DNA of 64,000 bases from JAJEAD01 sp964420925 (GCA_964420925.1 CAYQVB010000086.1:1-64000), one strand, 5' to 3'. Shown: positions 44,405 to 53,411, counted from the stretch's first letter. The notes: generated by a model not told the origin, from the letters alone. Made by a program: numbers and translations.

Positions 44405-45838
44405 TCAGGGGCGACAATCCTGTCCTGCGGCCGGCGAATACCCGCCATCGAGCTCGTCGAGGCGGGCGCGGATGTGTGCCTCGCGCCTGTCGCTCGGCAC
44501 ACTGTCCCCCTCTTGCACTATCGCGAGGACCTGGCGACCGACCGACCGCACCAGCTCGATGTCGTCCTTGCCGCCTTTCATGGGGATGTTAATCACCGAG
44601 TCCTGCGTGTAGATGTGGAGAGTGTCCTTGCCATTCGCACTGACTTCCTGCGTGGTGTCGGGCGGTGTGTTGCCGCGCAGAATCTCGCGTAAAAGCTTAC
44701 GCTCCTGGTAGACGCCCTTGTCACTGGCGCCCGGACTCTCGAGCGCGTGGATAGCGATCGGGCGCATGCTCACCAGCGCCTCCCAATCGCCGGGTGCGCG
44801 TTGACCTTCCTCGTAGGTGCGGTCCCCCACCATTCCACCCATGAAGTCGAGCTTCTCCAGACCACAATCCTCCGGCCGCCCGAGGTGGTCGGGATCGACC
44901 TCGTCGTTGAAGTGGCGCCAACCGATCAAGAGGCTGTTGGTGTCGTCGACCGGCACGTGCCACCTCGTCCAGACCGTCTGTGAACGCCGCTCCCGACGCG
45001 CTGAAGGAAACGTGCAGCCTATCTGAAGATAATTGGGGAAGATCGACTCGACTATGCGCACCCAAATCGTGCGCCGATCCGGATTGCGCCGGCTGGCCAC
45101 CCAACATATGCCATTGCCGTTGCGGGTCGCTTCCCAGTCGACGGCGGCAGGCTCACTGAAGCCCATTGAAGCGGCGTAGTTCGAGCCGTCATATGCAGCG
45201 TTGACGCCTTCAACCGTCATCAACTGCGGGTTGTGCAGCATTTGAACATGGAGGTGGTCGATGACGTTCTCGTGTACCTGCAGCCAGTTGCAGGGATAAA
45301 ACGCGGAGACTGCCACGAGCTTGTTGTCGGCAGGTCGCTTGTAGGTATCAAACTCCGGGAATACCGGCTTGTCCTCGGGGGGGCCCATATAAGCAAAGAC
45401 CAGGCCATCACGCTCGAAGGCCGGGTAAGCGCCCTGGCACACTGTCTCCTTGAGTCTGCTGGTCTTCGGCTCGACAGGTGTCTCGAGTATGGTTCCGTCG
45501 ATATCGTACACCCATCCGTGCAAGCAACAGCGAATTCCCCTGGGTTGAATGATGCCGAACTCCAGCGAGGCGCCGCGGTGACTGCAATGGCGCTGCAACA
45601 CGCCAACGCGCCCCGAGCGATCGCGAAAGGCGACGAGGTTCTCCCCGAGGATCCGGATGGCCTTGGGGACGTCGGTGAGTTGCTCCGACAGACACACGGG
45701 TTGCCAGAAGCGACGCATGTACTCGCCCATTGGCGTACCGCGGTCCGTGTGGGTCAACTCGGGGTCGTGGGAAGGAACGTCGGTCTTGTAGTAAGCACCG
45801 TACGGCATTTGTGTGCTCCGGACCGTCGTCATTGTCAT
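44405..45838 (-). CDS. Rieske oxygenase, phthalate-4,5-dioxygenase / LigX-like alpha subunit
   Basis: The 477-residue protein has Rieske ligands in QRHCSHRGASLEFG and RCCLHGWVYD, a mononuclear iron motif in NVIDHLHVQMLH, and the phthalate-type start YMRRFWQPVCLSEQLTDVPK. This class monooxygenates or demethylates aromatic and heteroatom-bound methyl groups. An alternative ATG at 45808 would remove ten residues. It lies between the DmdA-like gene and the dedicated ferredoxin, so the substrate is probably a methylated compound. Confidence 0.88.
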   Translation of the reverse strand: MTMTTVRSTQMPYGAYYKTDVPSHDPELTHTDRGTPMGEYMRRFWQPVCLSEQLTDVPKAIRILGENLVAFRDRSGRVGVLQRHCSHRGASLEFGIIQPRGIRCCLHGWVYDIDGTILETPVEPKTSRLKETVCQGAYPAFERDGLVFAYMGPPEDKPVFPEFDTYKRPADNKLVAVSAFYPCNWLQVHENVIDHLHVQMLHNPQLMTVEGVNAAYDGSNYAASMGFSEPAAVDWEATRNGNGICWVASRRNPDRRTIWVRIVESIFPNYLQIGCTFPSARRERRSQTVWTRWHVPVDDTNSLLIGWRHFNDEVDPDHLGRPEDCGLEKLDFMGGMVGDRTYEEGQRAPGDWEALVSMRPIAIHALESPGASDKGVYQERKLLREILRGNTPPDTTQEVSANGKDTLHIYTQDSVINIPMKGGKDDIELVRSVGRQVLAIVQEGDSVPSDRREAHIRARLDELDGGYSPAAGQDCRP

Positions 45839-45956
45839 CGTCCTCCAGATGTTTCGTGTACTTGCATGGCTTGGCGTTTCACCTGGATGTCTGCCAGGAT
45901 CCTCAATACTCGTGAGACAAGTGGGTCAAGCCGGATCAATGCCTCCTGAGCGGACC

Positions 45957-47108
45957 TTACGCGTGCTGCCTGTTCATGTTTTCGCCAAACGGCTGCTTCA
46001 CGACAATGGCCTCGGTCTCTACCCCTCGCTGGAGTATGTTCAGCTCCGTTCCAATCGGGGTTCTCTCCATCGGCAGCATTGCAAACCCTATGTTCTTGTC
46101 GAGACGGGGGGAGTACGCGGCGGTCGTCACCTTGCCGATTGGACTTCCGTTCTCCAAAACGGGCCACCATTCTTCATTGGTACCCTGCATGGGTTCATTG
46201 CCGAACTCAATGCCGACGAGCTTGCGCTTGACACCTGTCTCCTTGACCCTTCTGAGTGCCTCCTTGCCGATGAAGTCTGACTCCTTGTCCAGGTCGACGG
46301 TAAATCCCAGCCCGACTTCATACGGGTTGTCATCGTGCGTGATGTCCTGTCTGAAATTTCTGATGCCGGCTTCCAGTCGTCGAGGCATTGCCGAACCCGT
46401 CGGTCGCAAGTCAAACGGTTTTCCGGCTTCCAGCATGGTATTCCAAAGCTTCATGCCATCTCGCCGCGAATTCTTCAAGTAAATCTCGAAACCTTTTTCG
46501 CCGGTAAAGCCCGTTCTGGTGATAATCATTTCCATCCCCGACAAGGTGGCAGGGGTCGTATGGTAGTAGGGAAGAGCGTCAAGGTGACTGCCGAATACCG
46601 AGATCATCAGAGGCAGTGATTTGGGTCCCTGAATTTGCATCGGCGCAACATCGAGCTCATCGATCTCAATGGCCCACTTCGAGTGATGTGCGATGCCCTT
46701 TGTCCATAGCAGGACATCACTGTCCGATATGGAAATCCAGAATTCGTTCTCGTCCATCCTCGCGACAATTGGATCGTTGATAATCAGCCCGTGGTCGTCG
46801 CACAAGCAAAGGTACTTGCATTGAGATACTTTGATGTTATTTAGATCTCTCGTGATCAGATGGTCGGTGAATGCAAATGCGTCTGGTCCTTTGACTCGAA
46901 TCTGTCTTTCTCCCGTGACATCGGTCATCACGACGTCGTTGATATGCGCCCAATACTCTTCCAGTGGGTCGCTATAGTAGTGTGGATGAAAGTAGTGGTT
47001 GTACACGCTATAGGCTTTCGCCCCCGCTGCCTGGGTGCCTTCGAAGTAGGGCGACACACTGACTCGAGGAAAGAAGAACACAGACGCCGGTCGAAACTTG
47101 CTATCCAC
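45957..47108 (-). CDS. GcvT/DmdA family tetrahydrofolate-dependent demethylase (DMSP demethylase-like)
   Basis: The 383-residue protein belongs to the aminomethyltransferase fold and most resembles DmdA, which moves a methyl group from dimethylsulfoniopropionate to tetrahydrofolate. Typical segments are SVYNHYFHPHYYSDPLEEYW, GERQIRVKGPDAFAFTDHLI, YLCLCDDHGLIINDPIVARM, SISDSDVLLWTKGIA and APMQIQGPKSLPLMISVFGS. A GTG at 47108 with GAGG upstream gives the expected length. Upstream in the same frame lies transposase debris, so the gene now begins right beside an old insertion. Other GcvT-like demethylases (dimethylglycine, sarcosine) are alternatives. Confidence 0.8.
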   Translation of the reverse strand: MDSKFRPASVFFFPRVSVSPYFEGTQAAGAKAYSVYNHYFHPHYYSDPLEEYWAHINDVVMTDVTGERQIRVKGPDAFAFTDHLITRDLNNIKVSQCKYLCLCDDHGLIINDPIVARMDENEFWISISDSDVLLWTKGIAHHSKWAIEIDELDVAPMQIQGPKSLPLMISVFGSHLDALPYYHTTPATLSGMEMIITRTGFTGEKGFEIYLKNSRRDGMKLWNTMLEAGKPFDLRPTGSAMPRRLEAGIRNFRQDITHDDNPYEVGLGFTVDLDKESDFIGKEALRRVKETGVKRKLVGIEFGNEPMQGTNEEWWPVLENGSPIGKVTTAAYSPRLDKNIGFAMLPMERTPIGTELNILQRGVETEAIVVKQPFGENMNRQHA

Positions 47109-47254
47109 GACTTGTCCTCGGAAGGCCAGCGCACAAGATCTCGCAGTCTGGAGAATCCATGCCGGATGAACGCCCAGACAGCTTGGGGAAAGCCTGACCA
47201 GGGGTGACTTCGGCGGGCACACCGGTGGTTCGGGCCATGCGTGAAACGCGGAAC

Positions 47255-47990
47255 CATGGACATCCACCTTGCCCAGCCGTCGGCGCTTGTCGGCCTTCAT
47301 CGGGACCTGCCGGTCTACCTCGGCGTCCCGGTTTTCCTTGCGCTTGCCTGCACCCTTGTAGCAAGCGTCGCCGCGTACCTGTTCCTCGCCCCCGTGCGGC
47401 CGCGGTTGCGCCGTCACCAGGTCCGACCCCTTCGCCGGTGTCGTCTGCACGCTCCAGGCCAGACGCGAGTCCGCGTCCACACCGATATGCGCCTTCATCC
47501 CTTGGAACAACTGGATGCGGTGCACGCGCCGCATCACCCCACGCGGGTACGCTCGGTCGCCGCGCTTGGGCTTGGGACAGGATGGCAAGCCGCAAAGTGT
47601 CCCCGATTTTCGTAGCGAGGGCGCCAAGCTGCCGCGGTAGCGGGTCGCACGGACCGAGAGACGCTGAAGGGCGAGCCGGATTCAGACGAAGCGCCGGTGG
47701 CGCTTCGTCCCGGCGAGCGGGCAAGCCAAGGATGGCTTGCCCGGCCTGCGAGCGGAGCAGGGACTGCGCAGCGAAGCAGGTAGCGGACACTGCGTCGAAG
47801 CGGCTCGAGGGAGTACGACCCGGTGACATGAGCAGATTGGCGTCCGCAGCAGGAAATCGGGGAAGTTTTGCGGCTAGACCCGATCCTCCAACGGGTACCA
47901 CGGAATCAGCCCGTCCATCTCGTCGAGGAACGCCTCGCGCCGCGTCCGACGCTTGTTCAAGTCGTGCTACAGTTCCGCGAAACTCGCCCG
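47255..47990 (-). pseudogene. IS5-family transposase remnant, interrupted
   Basis: Two transposase pieces lie on the minus strand. The N-terminal piece (about 47990-47877) reads DLNKRRTRREAFLDEMDGLI, then PWYPLEDR, typical of IS5-like transposases, with an in-frame TAG just before it. The C-terminal piece (about 47586-47255) reads FQGMKAHIGVDADSRLAWSV and ends near KADKRR. A 288-bp element separates them and the catalytic C-terminal tail is missing, so it is inactive. It lies directly upstream of the DmdA-like gene. Confidence 0.8.
47588..47875. mobile_element. 288-bp MITE-like element nested in the transposase remnant
   Basis: The ends are 22-bp inverted repeats with 19 matching positions (AGCCGCAAA, three variable bases, TCCCCGATTT). 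Inside are two perfect 11-bp hairpins, 47685-47709 (GACGAAGCGCC/GGCGCTTCGTC) and 47718-47743 (CGGGCAAGCCA/TGGCTTGCCCG). No open frame of note lies within. Clear target-site duplications were not seen. Confidence 0.55.
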
Positions 47991-48102
47991 TACCATCGCT
48001 CACACGCCATGCAGTGACCATTTCGCCAATCATGTCGGAATCGTCTCGTTCAGGCCTTCCTTAGAGGCTGCCACGGACTTTACTGCGATGCAGTTGGTTC
48101 GA

Positions 48103-48122
48103 ATTGTCAAGATGTTTACAAT
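48103..48122. promoter_or_regulatory. candidate Crp/Fnr-type operator upstream of the regulator gene
   Basis: ATTGTCAAGATGTTTACAAT has the form ATTGT-N10-ACAAT and shares 15 of 20 positions with the site at 39751-39770. It lies 90 nt before the regulator ATG, which suggests autoregulation. Confidence 0.6.
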
Positions 48123-48211
48123 CTCAGGTAGATCGTCGTGTACACACTGCGAGTGCCTTGGATGTTGACGAGTCGCGCGCGCCAGAGCGTTTCAGTTTCC
48201 AAGATTCTTCG

Positions 48212-48958
48212 ATGACGTCATCCGTTCGTGAGCTGCTGAGCCGATACGGTGATGTTCACCAACTGTTCGTCGATATTGACGCCGCGACCCGCAAAGAGTT
48301 GGAGTCTATCGCGATCGCGAAAACGCTCGGCGATGGAAAGGAGATCGGGACCGTGGGTGAGCCGGTCCATGGCCTATATCTTATCGTCGAGGGCACCGCG
48401 CGGGTGAGTAGCCTGTCAGTGGACGGCAAGCAATTCTATGTCGGCACCATAACGGGCGGCGAACTTCACGGGCTTGCCTCGGTCATGGACGAAAAGCCGA
48501 GTCTTCATTATGTTCGGGTCGTTGGAGCCGCGACCGTCGTGGTCCTCCCAGCGGCATCCTTTCGCAACCTGGTCTATACCAATCGACAGCTCTGCGAGAA
48601 GGTGATTCAGTTGTTGTGCGACCGTGTAAGGTTCTTGTCTGCGGTAAGCGACCGTTTTGCTCTGACGAAACCGCTCGAGCGCGTTGCTCAGTGTCTCGCC
48701 GACATTTCAACTGGCTATTTTTCAACGGGCGAAACCACCCTCGCCGAGGCGGAGCTGGAAATCAATCAATACGATCTTTCATCGATGCTCGCGTTGTCGC
48801 GCCAAAGCGTGAATCGCTCGTTAAAGGCGCTCGAGGCGAGAGGTCTCGTCACCATCGGATACAACCGGATCCACATCAACCGTTTACCCCAATTGCGTGC
48901 TCTTGGAAGACAGGGGGTGTTGCGTATGTCTCCAGGTCAAACAGGAGAAGACGGGTGA
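48212..48958 (+). CDS. Crp/Fnr family transcriptional regulator
   Basis: The 248-residue protein has an N-terminal cyclic-nucleotide-type beta roll (IGTVGEPVHGLYLIVEGTAR, YVGTITGGELHGLASVMDEK) and a C-terminal winged helix with the recognition region INQYDLSSMLALSRQSVNRS, then LKALEARGLVTIGYNRIHI. FNR-type N-terminal cysteines are absent, so it is not an oxygen-sensing iron-sulfur protein of that kind. ATG 48212 begins the conserved part; the frame extends to 48104 through the operator. It is next to a UxaA-type operon and shares a palindrome with the receptor gene at 39841. Confidence 0.92.
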   Translation: MTSSVRELLSRYGDVHQLFVDIDAATRKELESIAIAKTLGDGKEIGTVGEPVHGLYLIVEGTARVSSLSVDGKQFYVGTITGGELHGLASVMDEKPSLHYVRVVGAATVVVLPAASFRNLVYTNRQLCEKVIQLLCDRVRFLSAVSDRFALTKPLERVAQCLADISTGYFSTGETTLAEAELEINQYDLSSMLALSRQSVNRSLKALEARGLVTIGYNRIHINRLPQLRALGRQGVLRMSPGQTGEDG

Positions 48959-49053
48959 GGGTAGGCGACCGCTCATCCCGCAAGCGGATAGGTGGAGCTT
49001 TCCGCCGAACTGCTCGCTCGATAGCAAGTTGTGGGGTCACGGATGGAGGAGAA

Positions 49054-49335
49054 ATGGAGAAGGCACTCACGCTGAACGAGATGGACAACGTGGCCACTGC
49101 GATTGCACCTCTCGAGCCGGGTGAAAGTGTTGCCGTGCCGGTAGGCAAGGAGCGCATCGAAGTGAAGATTCGTGAGCCAATCCCTTTCGGACACAAGTTT
49201 GCCATCAGTGACATTGTGGATGGGGGGGTGGTCGTCAAGTACGGCCATGACATTGGTGCCGCCACTTCGGAGATCAGGGCCGGTCAACACGTTCACGTTC
49301 ACAACGTGAAAACCCTTCGCGGTGTGTGCTCATGA
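49054..49335 (+). CDS. UxaA family dehydratase, N-terminal (SAF domain) subunit
   Basis: The 93-residue protein is a SAF domain (VATAIAPLEPGESVAVPV, IREPIPFGHKFAISDIVDGG, VKYGHDIGAATSEIRAGQHV, HVHN), which forms the small part of altronate/galactarate-type dehydratases. GGAGGA precedes the ATG. Its stop overlaps the start of the large-subunit gene (ATGA). In many bacteria the two parts are one chain; here they are split. Confidence 0.9.
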   Translation: MEKALTLNEMDNVATAIAPLEPGESVAVPVGKERIEVKIREPIPFGHKFAISDIVDGGVVVKYGHDIGAATSEIRAGQHVHVHNVKTLRGVCS

Positions 49336-50486
49336 GCGGGCTACAGGAGTTCTGGGGATTCCCTAGACCGGATGGGAGCGTGGGCGTGCGGAATTACGTT
49401 GCAATCATCTCGGCCGCCGACGCCGTCAACCCGGTGGCCCGCCGCACCGCCTCGCTGGTAAATGGCACCGTTCCCATCTACACCGCCTTTGGTCGAGGCA
49501 TGAAGGGTGAGGATGGAGAACGACACGTCCGGACCCGCGCCGGACTGGGAAGAAATCCGAATGTCGCCGCAGCGCTGGTAGTGGGCCTGGAACCAAAGTC
49601 GGCACAAGAGGTTGCCGGTCTGGTTGCAGCGACCGGCAAGCCCGTGGAATGGATAGCGGTTGAAACGATCGGCGGCACCCACAATGCGACCAGCGAGGGC
49701 GCCCGGATTGCCTTGCAAATGGTCATCACTGCCAGTCGAATTTGGCGCGAACCAGCCTCCCTTTCGGATCTCATCGTCGGCGTGGAGTGCGGTGGTTCTG
49801 ATGGCACCTCCGGCATCGCCTCCAATCCGGCCACGGGTCAGGTGGCGGACTGGCTGGTGGAGGCGGGCGGAACGGTGATTCTCTCCGAGCGAACGGAAAT
49901 CATTGGGGGAGAGGAGATCCTTGCCCGCAACGCCGCCTCCGCCAAGGTGGCGGAGGAGATTCGGGCAGTGGTGGCGCGCACGCAAGAGCACGCACGACAT
50001 CATGGGATCGAATTGACGAACCTGGTGCCCGACAACATTGAAGGCGGCTTGAGCACGCAAGAAGAGAAGGCGTTGGGCGCAATCCTCAAAGGAGGCACCA
50101 CGCCGCTTCAGGAGGTGGTGGATTCCTCTCAGAAACCCAGCAAGAAGGGGCTGGTCTTCATGGATGCCCATGCACCCGGCACGGAGAACATCACCGCGCT
50201 TGCGGGAGGCGGCGCCCAGATCATTCTTTTTTCTACCGGTCTTGGCAACCCTGTTGCATGTCCAGTCGCTCCCACCATCAAGGTGAGCGGAAATCCCAAC
50301 ACGGTGGTTGAACTTCGCGACAATATCGATGTGGATGTCAGCTCCATCATTCGAGGCGAAAAGAGCATCGCGGAAGCCGCCGAGCTTCTCTATCACGAGT
50401 TTCTTCAGGTCGCCAACGGCGGCATGACTCGAAGCGAAGTCCTTGGCGATGAGGAAGTCGCCATCAGCGGCTACTGCCACTCTTGA
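49332..50486 (+). CDS. UxaA family dehydratase, large catalytic subunit (altronate dehydratase-like)
   Basis: The 384-residue protein matches the catalytic part of UxaA/GarD dehydratases: GFPRPDGSVGVRNYVAIISA, NPNVAAALVVGLE, IVGVECGGSDGTSGIASNPA, VILSERTEIIGGEEIL and STGLGNPVACPVAPTIKVSG. These iron-dependent enzymes remove water from sugar acids to give 2-keto-3-deoxy acids. An amidohydrolase follows 3 nt later and two SDR dehydrogenases after that, so a sugar or hydroxy-acid route (dehydrogenase, lactonase, dehydratase) is likely. The exact substrate is unknown. Confidence 0.9.
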   Translation: MSGLQEFWGFPRPDGSVGVRNYVAIISAADAVNPVARRTASLVNGTVPIYTAFGRGMKGEDGERHVRTRAGLGRNPNVAAALVVGLEPKSAQEVAGLVAATGKPVEWIAVETIGGTHNATSEGARIALQMVITASRIWREPASLSDLIVGVECGGSDGTSGIASNPATGQVADWLVEAGGTVILSERTEIIGGEEILARNAASAKVAEEIRAVVARTQEHARHHGIELTNLVPDNIEGGLSTQEEKALGAILKGGTTPLQEVVDSSQKPSKKGLVFMDAHAPGTENITALAGGGAQIILFSTGLGNPVACPVAPTIKVSGNPNTVVELRDNIDVDVSSIIRGEKSIAEAAELLYHEFLQVANGGMTRSEVLGDEEVAISGYCHS

Positions 50487-50489
50487 CGG

Positions 50490-51575
50490 ATGAGCAACCA
50501 GTACGTCACGAGACCGGGTTGGCTGCGCCGAACGAGCGAGGCGGTCATCGAACCGGAACGCCCGATCTGCGATCCCCATCATCACCTGTGGGACCGGCCG
50601 AACAGCCGCTACCTCGTGGAGGACCTCGTGGCGGATCTCGGGAGCGGGCACAACATCGTCTCCACGGTGTTCATCGAGTGTGGAGCCGGATACCGCTCTG
50701 ACGGGGCCGAGGCGCTCCGGCCAGTCGGCGAGACCGAGTTCGTGGTGCGAGAAGCGGAGCGGGCCGCCGCCACGCTCGGTAGCTCGACGAATATCGCTGC
50801 GGGTATCGTCAGTTTCGCGGATCTGCGTCTCGGAGCGGGGGTCGAACGCGTTCTCGCTGCCCACGCCGAGGCGGGTCGGGGTCGCTTTCGCGGCATTCGG
50901 CACTGCGTGGCCACGGACGCGGACACGCGAGTTCCGCCGCACCGAATCGAGCCACCGCTCGGGTTGCTGGCGGAGCGCGCGTTTCGCGAGGGTTTTGCCT
51001 GTCTGCAGCCATTCGGGGCGAGCTTCGAGGCTTGGGTTTATCACCCGCAGATGCCCGAGCTGCTCGATCTCGCAAGAGCCTTCCCGGGGACGACGATCGT
51101 ATTGAACCACGTGGGCGGCCCCCTCGGCGTCGGTCCGTACGCAGACGATCGGACGGCGGTGGTCTCGCAGTGGCGAGATTCGATATCGGCGCTCGCCCGA
51201 TGCCCGAACGTCTTCGTGAAGCTCGGCGGGTTCGGCATGACGCTCTTCGGCTTTGGTTGGGAGAGTCGGACGCAGCCCCCATCGTCGGAAGCGCTGGCCG
51301 ATGCGGTCGGGCCTTTCGTCCACCACTGTATCGACTGCTTCGGCGTGGAGCGTGCGGTGTTCGAGAGCAACTTCCCCGTGGACAAGGTGTCGTGCAGCTA
51401 CGGCATCTTGTGGAACGCGTTCAAGCGCATTGCGGCGCGCTACTGCACGACCGAGCAGGACGCCCTCTTCCACGACAACGCGGTGCGGCTCTACCGCCTC
51501 GATGGCTCGTCTCGAGTTCTGCATGAAGACGGCGAGCATCGAGCGGAAAAGGGGTACCCGACTCGGCCGGACTGA
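50490..51575 (+). CDS. amidohydrolase 2 family protein, lactonase-like
   Basis: The 361-residue TIM-barrel enzyme has the metal motif CDPHHHLWDRP, a barrel strand FRGIRHCVATDAD, the conserved LNHVGGPLGVGPY and VKLGGFGMTLFGF, and VFESNFPVDK near the end. This subgroup includes L-fucono- and L-rhamnono-lactonases and 2-pyrone-4,6-dicarboxylate hydrolase. Tight linkage to the UxaA genes and two SDRs supports a lactonase in a sugar-acid pathway. The N-terminus is taken at ATG 50490, 3 nt after the preceding stop. Confidence 0.87.
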   Translation: MSNQYVTRPGWLRRTSEAVIEPERPICDPHHHLWDRPNSRYLVEDLVADLGSGHNIVSTVFIECGAGYRSDGAEALRPVGETEFVVREAERAAATLGSSTNIAAGIVSFADLRLGAGVERVLAAHAEAGRGRFRGIRHCVATDADTRVPPHRIEPPLGLLAERAFREGFACLQPFGASFEAWVYHPQMPELLDLARAFPGTTIVLNHVGGPLGVGPYADDRTAVVSQWRDSISALARCPNVFVKLGGFGMTLFGFGWESRTQPPSSEALADAVGPFVHHCIDCFGVERAVFESNFPVDKVSCSYGILWNAFKRIAARYCTTEQDALFHDNAVRLYRLDGSSRVLHEDGEHRAEKGYPTRPD

Positions 51576-51619
51576 CATGACGCTCATGCACATACGACGT
51601 TGAGGGAGGATGCTCCACC

Positions 51620-52435
51620 ATGTCGGATCGCAGGATCACGGTCGTCACGGGCGGAGCCAGCGGCATAGGCCAGGCGACAGCCAGGCGCTTCGCGCGTGGC
51701 GGCGATTTCATCGTCGTCGCCGACCTCGATGAGGAAGCGGGCCGCACCACAGTCGACGAGATCAAAAGTGCGGGCGGCAAGAGCGCCTTCCTCGAGCTCG
51801 ATGTCACCAGTGAGGAGTCGGTCACTACAATGGCCGACGCCGTGGAGAAGGATCATGGCCCGATCGGCGCGCTGATCAACTCTGCCGGGATCATTCACAA
51901 TCCCGAAACAATCACCGAGTTCTCGTTGGAGGAGTTCGACGCCGTGCATTCGGTGAACTACCGGGGCACCTTCCTGTGCTGCCGTGAAATCGGCGCTCGG
52001 ATGCAGAGACAGGGCGGCGGGGCGATAACAAACATTGCGTCGATCCTCAGCTTCATGCCCTATCAGGTCACGGCGTACACTGCCGGAAAGGCCGCTTTGA
52101 AGGCCCTCACCGAGATCCTGGCGGCTGAGATGGGCGAGAAGAACGTGCGGGTGAACGCGGTCGCGCCCGGCTACGTACTTACGCCGGCCATGAAGGCGCG
52201 CATCGAGACCGGCCATCGTGATCCGGACATCATGATCCGACAGAACGCATTGCCCAGGCTGGTGACAGCGGAGAACGTCGGCGACGCGCTCTGGTTCCTG
52301 TGCTCCGACGAGGCCAACGCCATCACTGGCGTCACGCTTCCGGTTGACTGCGGCATCCTCTGTGCCCTGCCCTATCGGACGTTTCCGACGTGGAGCGCAA
52401 AGAGAGAGACGGCATGCCTGGTGCACGAATCGTAG
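51620..52435 (+). CDS. short-chain dehydrogenase/reductase (SDR)
   Basis: The 271-residue classical SDR has the cofactor motif TVVTGGASGIGQATARRFAR, the NSAG strand ALINSAGIIHNPETI and the catalytic pair in YQVTAYTAGKAALKALTEI (Tyr-x3-Lys). It reduces or oxidises a hydroxyl/keto pair using NAD(P)H. Its 3' end overlaps the start of a second SDR, so the two are translated together. Confidence 0.92.
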   Translation: MSDRRITVVTGGASGIGQATARRFARGGDFIVVADLDEEAGRTTVDEIKSAGGKSAFLELDVTSEESVTTMADAVEKDHGPIGALINSAGIIHNPETITEFSLEEFDAVHSVNYRGTFLCCREIGARMQRQGGGAITNIASILSFMPYQVTAYTAGKAALKALTEILAAEMGEKNVRVNAVAPGYVLTPAMKARIETGHRDPDIMIRQNALPRLVTAENVGDALWFLCSDEANAITGVTLPVDCGILCALPYRTFPTWSAKRETACLVHES

Positions 52436-53187
52436 TGGTGACCGGCGGCGCGCGGGGTATCGGACTCGCCACTGCCAAACGGTTTGCAAAGGGCGGAGAT
52501 TTTGCAATCCTGGCTGACGTCCGAGGCGAGCTCGCACGGCAATCCGCCGAGGAGATCAACCACTCGGGGGGCGAGGCGGCGGCCTACGAGTGTGACGTAT
52601 CCCAGGAAAGCTCGGTGGAGACGCTGGTCAATACGGTGGAGCGTGAGCACGGTCCAATAGAGGTTTGGATTAACAATGCCGGAATCCTCGAGAATCCGGG
52701 CAATGCCACCGACAAGGACATGGACGAGCACGATCGGATCTGGGAGGTAAACTATCGAGGGCTCTACCTCTGCTGTCGTGCCGTAGCGCCCCGTATGGCC
52801 GGGCGCGGCCACGGCTGCATTCTCAACCTTGCTTCGAGCACCAGCTTCAAAGCCTTTCCGCTGGTCGCTTACGGTCCGAGCAAGGTAGCCGTGAGGGCCC
52901 TTACCGAGGTGCTGGCGGGCGAGCTCGGGCCGCACGGTGTGCGCGTTAACGCAGTAGCGCCCCCCGCCACACTCTCCAACGAGATGAAGGCGCGACTCGA
53001 AGCGGGCGAACGGGACCCCGAAAAGCTGGACAAGGACAACGCCATCCCGAAAACGATCCAGCCCGAGGACGTGGCGGAGGGGATTTTCTTCCTGTGCTCG
53101 GAAGCGGCGCGCGCCATCACCGGCGTCACCCTTCCTATCGACTACGGGTGGCTCGTCGGCGTTACTTACAAGGCCTACCCAAGATAG
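52414..53187 (+). CDS. short-chain dehydrogenase/reductase (SDR), second copy
   Basis: The 257-residue SDR shows IVVVTGGARGIGLATAKRFA, VWINNAGILENPGNA and the catalytic FPLVAYGPSKVAVRALTEV. It overlaps the preceding SDR by 22 nt and shares the C-terminal pattern AITGVTLPIDYGW with it, so the pair arose by duplication and diverged. ATG 52414 follows a GAGAGAG ribosome site. Likely acts in the same sugar-acid route as its neighbours. Confidence 0.92.
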   Translation: MPGARIVVVTGGARGIGLATAKRFAKGGDFAILADVRGELARQSAEEINHSGGEAAAYECDVSQESSVETLVNTVEREHGPIEVWINNAGILENPGNATDKDMDEHDRIWEVNYRGLYLCCRAVAPRMAGRGHGCILNLASSTSFKAFPLVAYGPSKVAVRALTEVLAGELGPHGVRVNAVAPPATLSNEMKARLEAGERDPEKLDKDNAIPKTIQPEDVAEGIFFLCSEAARAITGVTLPIDYGWLVGVTYKAYPR

Positions 53188-53411
53188 AAAGGAACGGGTC
53201 ATCCAGCTCTGCCACGCCCCGCTTGCGCTCGAGAAAGAGGGCGGCTACGGGGCGTCGACCCCGTCGATGGCAGGCCATGCGGTAGCGGCTGTACATCCTC
53301 TCCAGCCCGCCTCGCGTCCGCCGCCTGGGCTGTGCTAAAGGAGGTTGATCTGACATAGTCAGGGCGGTTGAGTGGCAGGATGCCGCGCTTGCTCGCGGCG
53401 GGAGGCAGCGA

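Noticed and set aside
47685..47743. The two hairpins as integron attC sites
   Set aside because: There is no integrase, cassette gene or attC core sites; the flanking inverted repeats fit a small IS-like element better.
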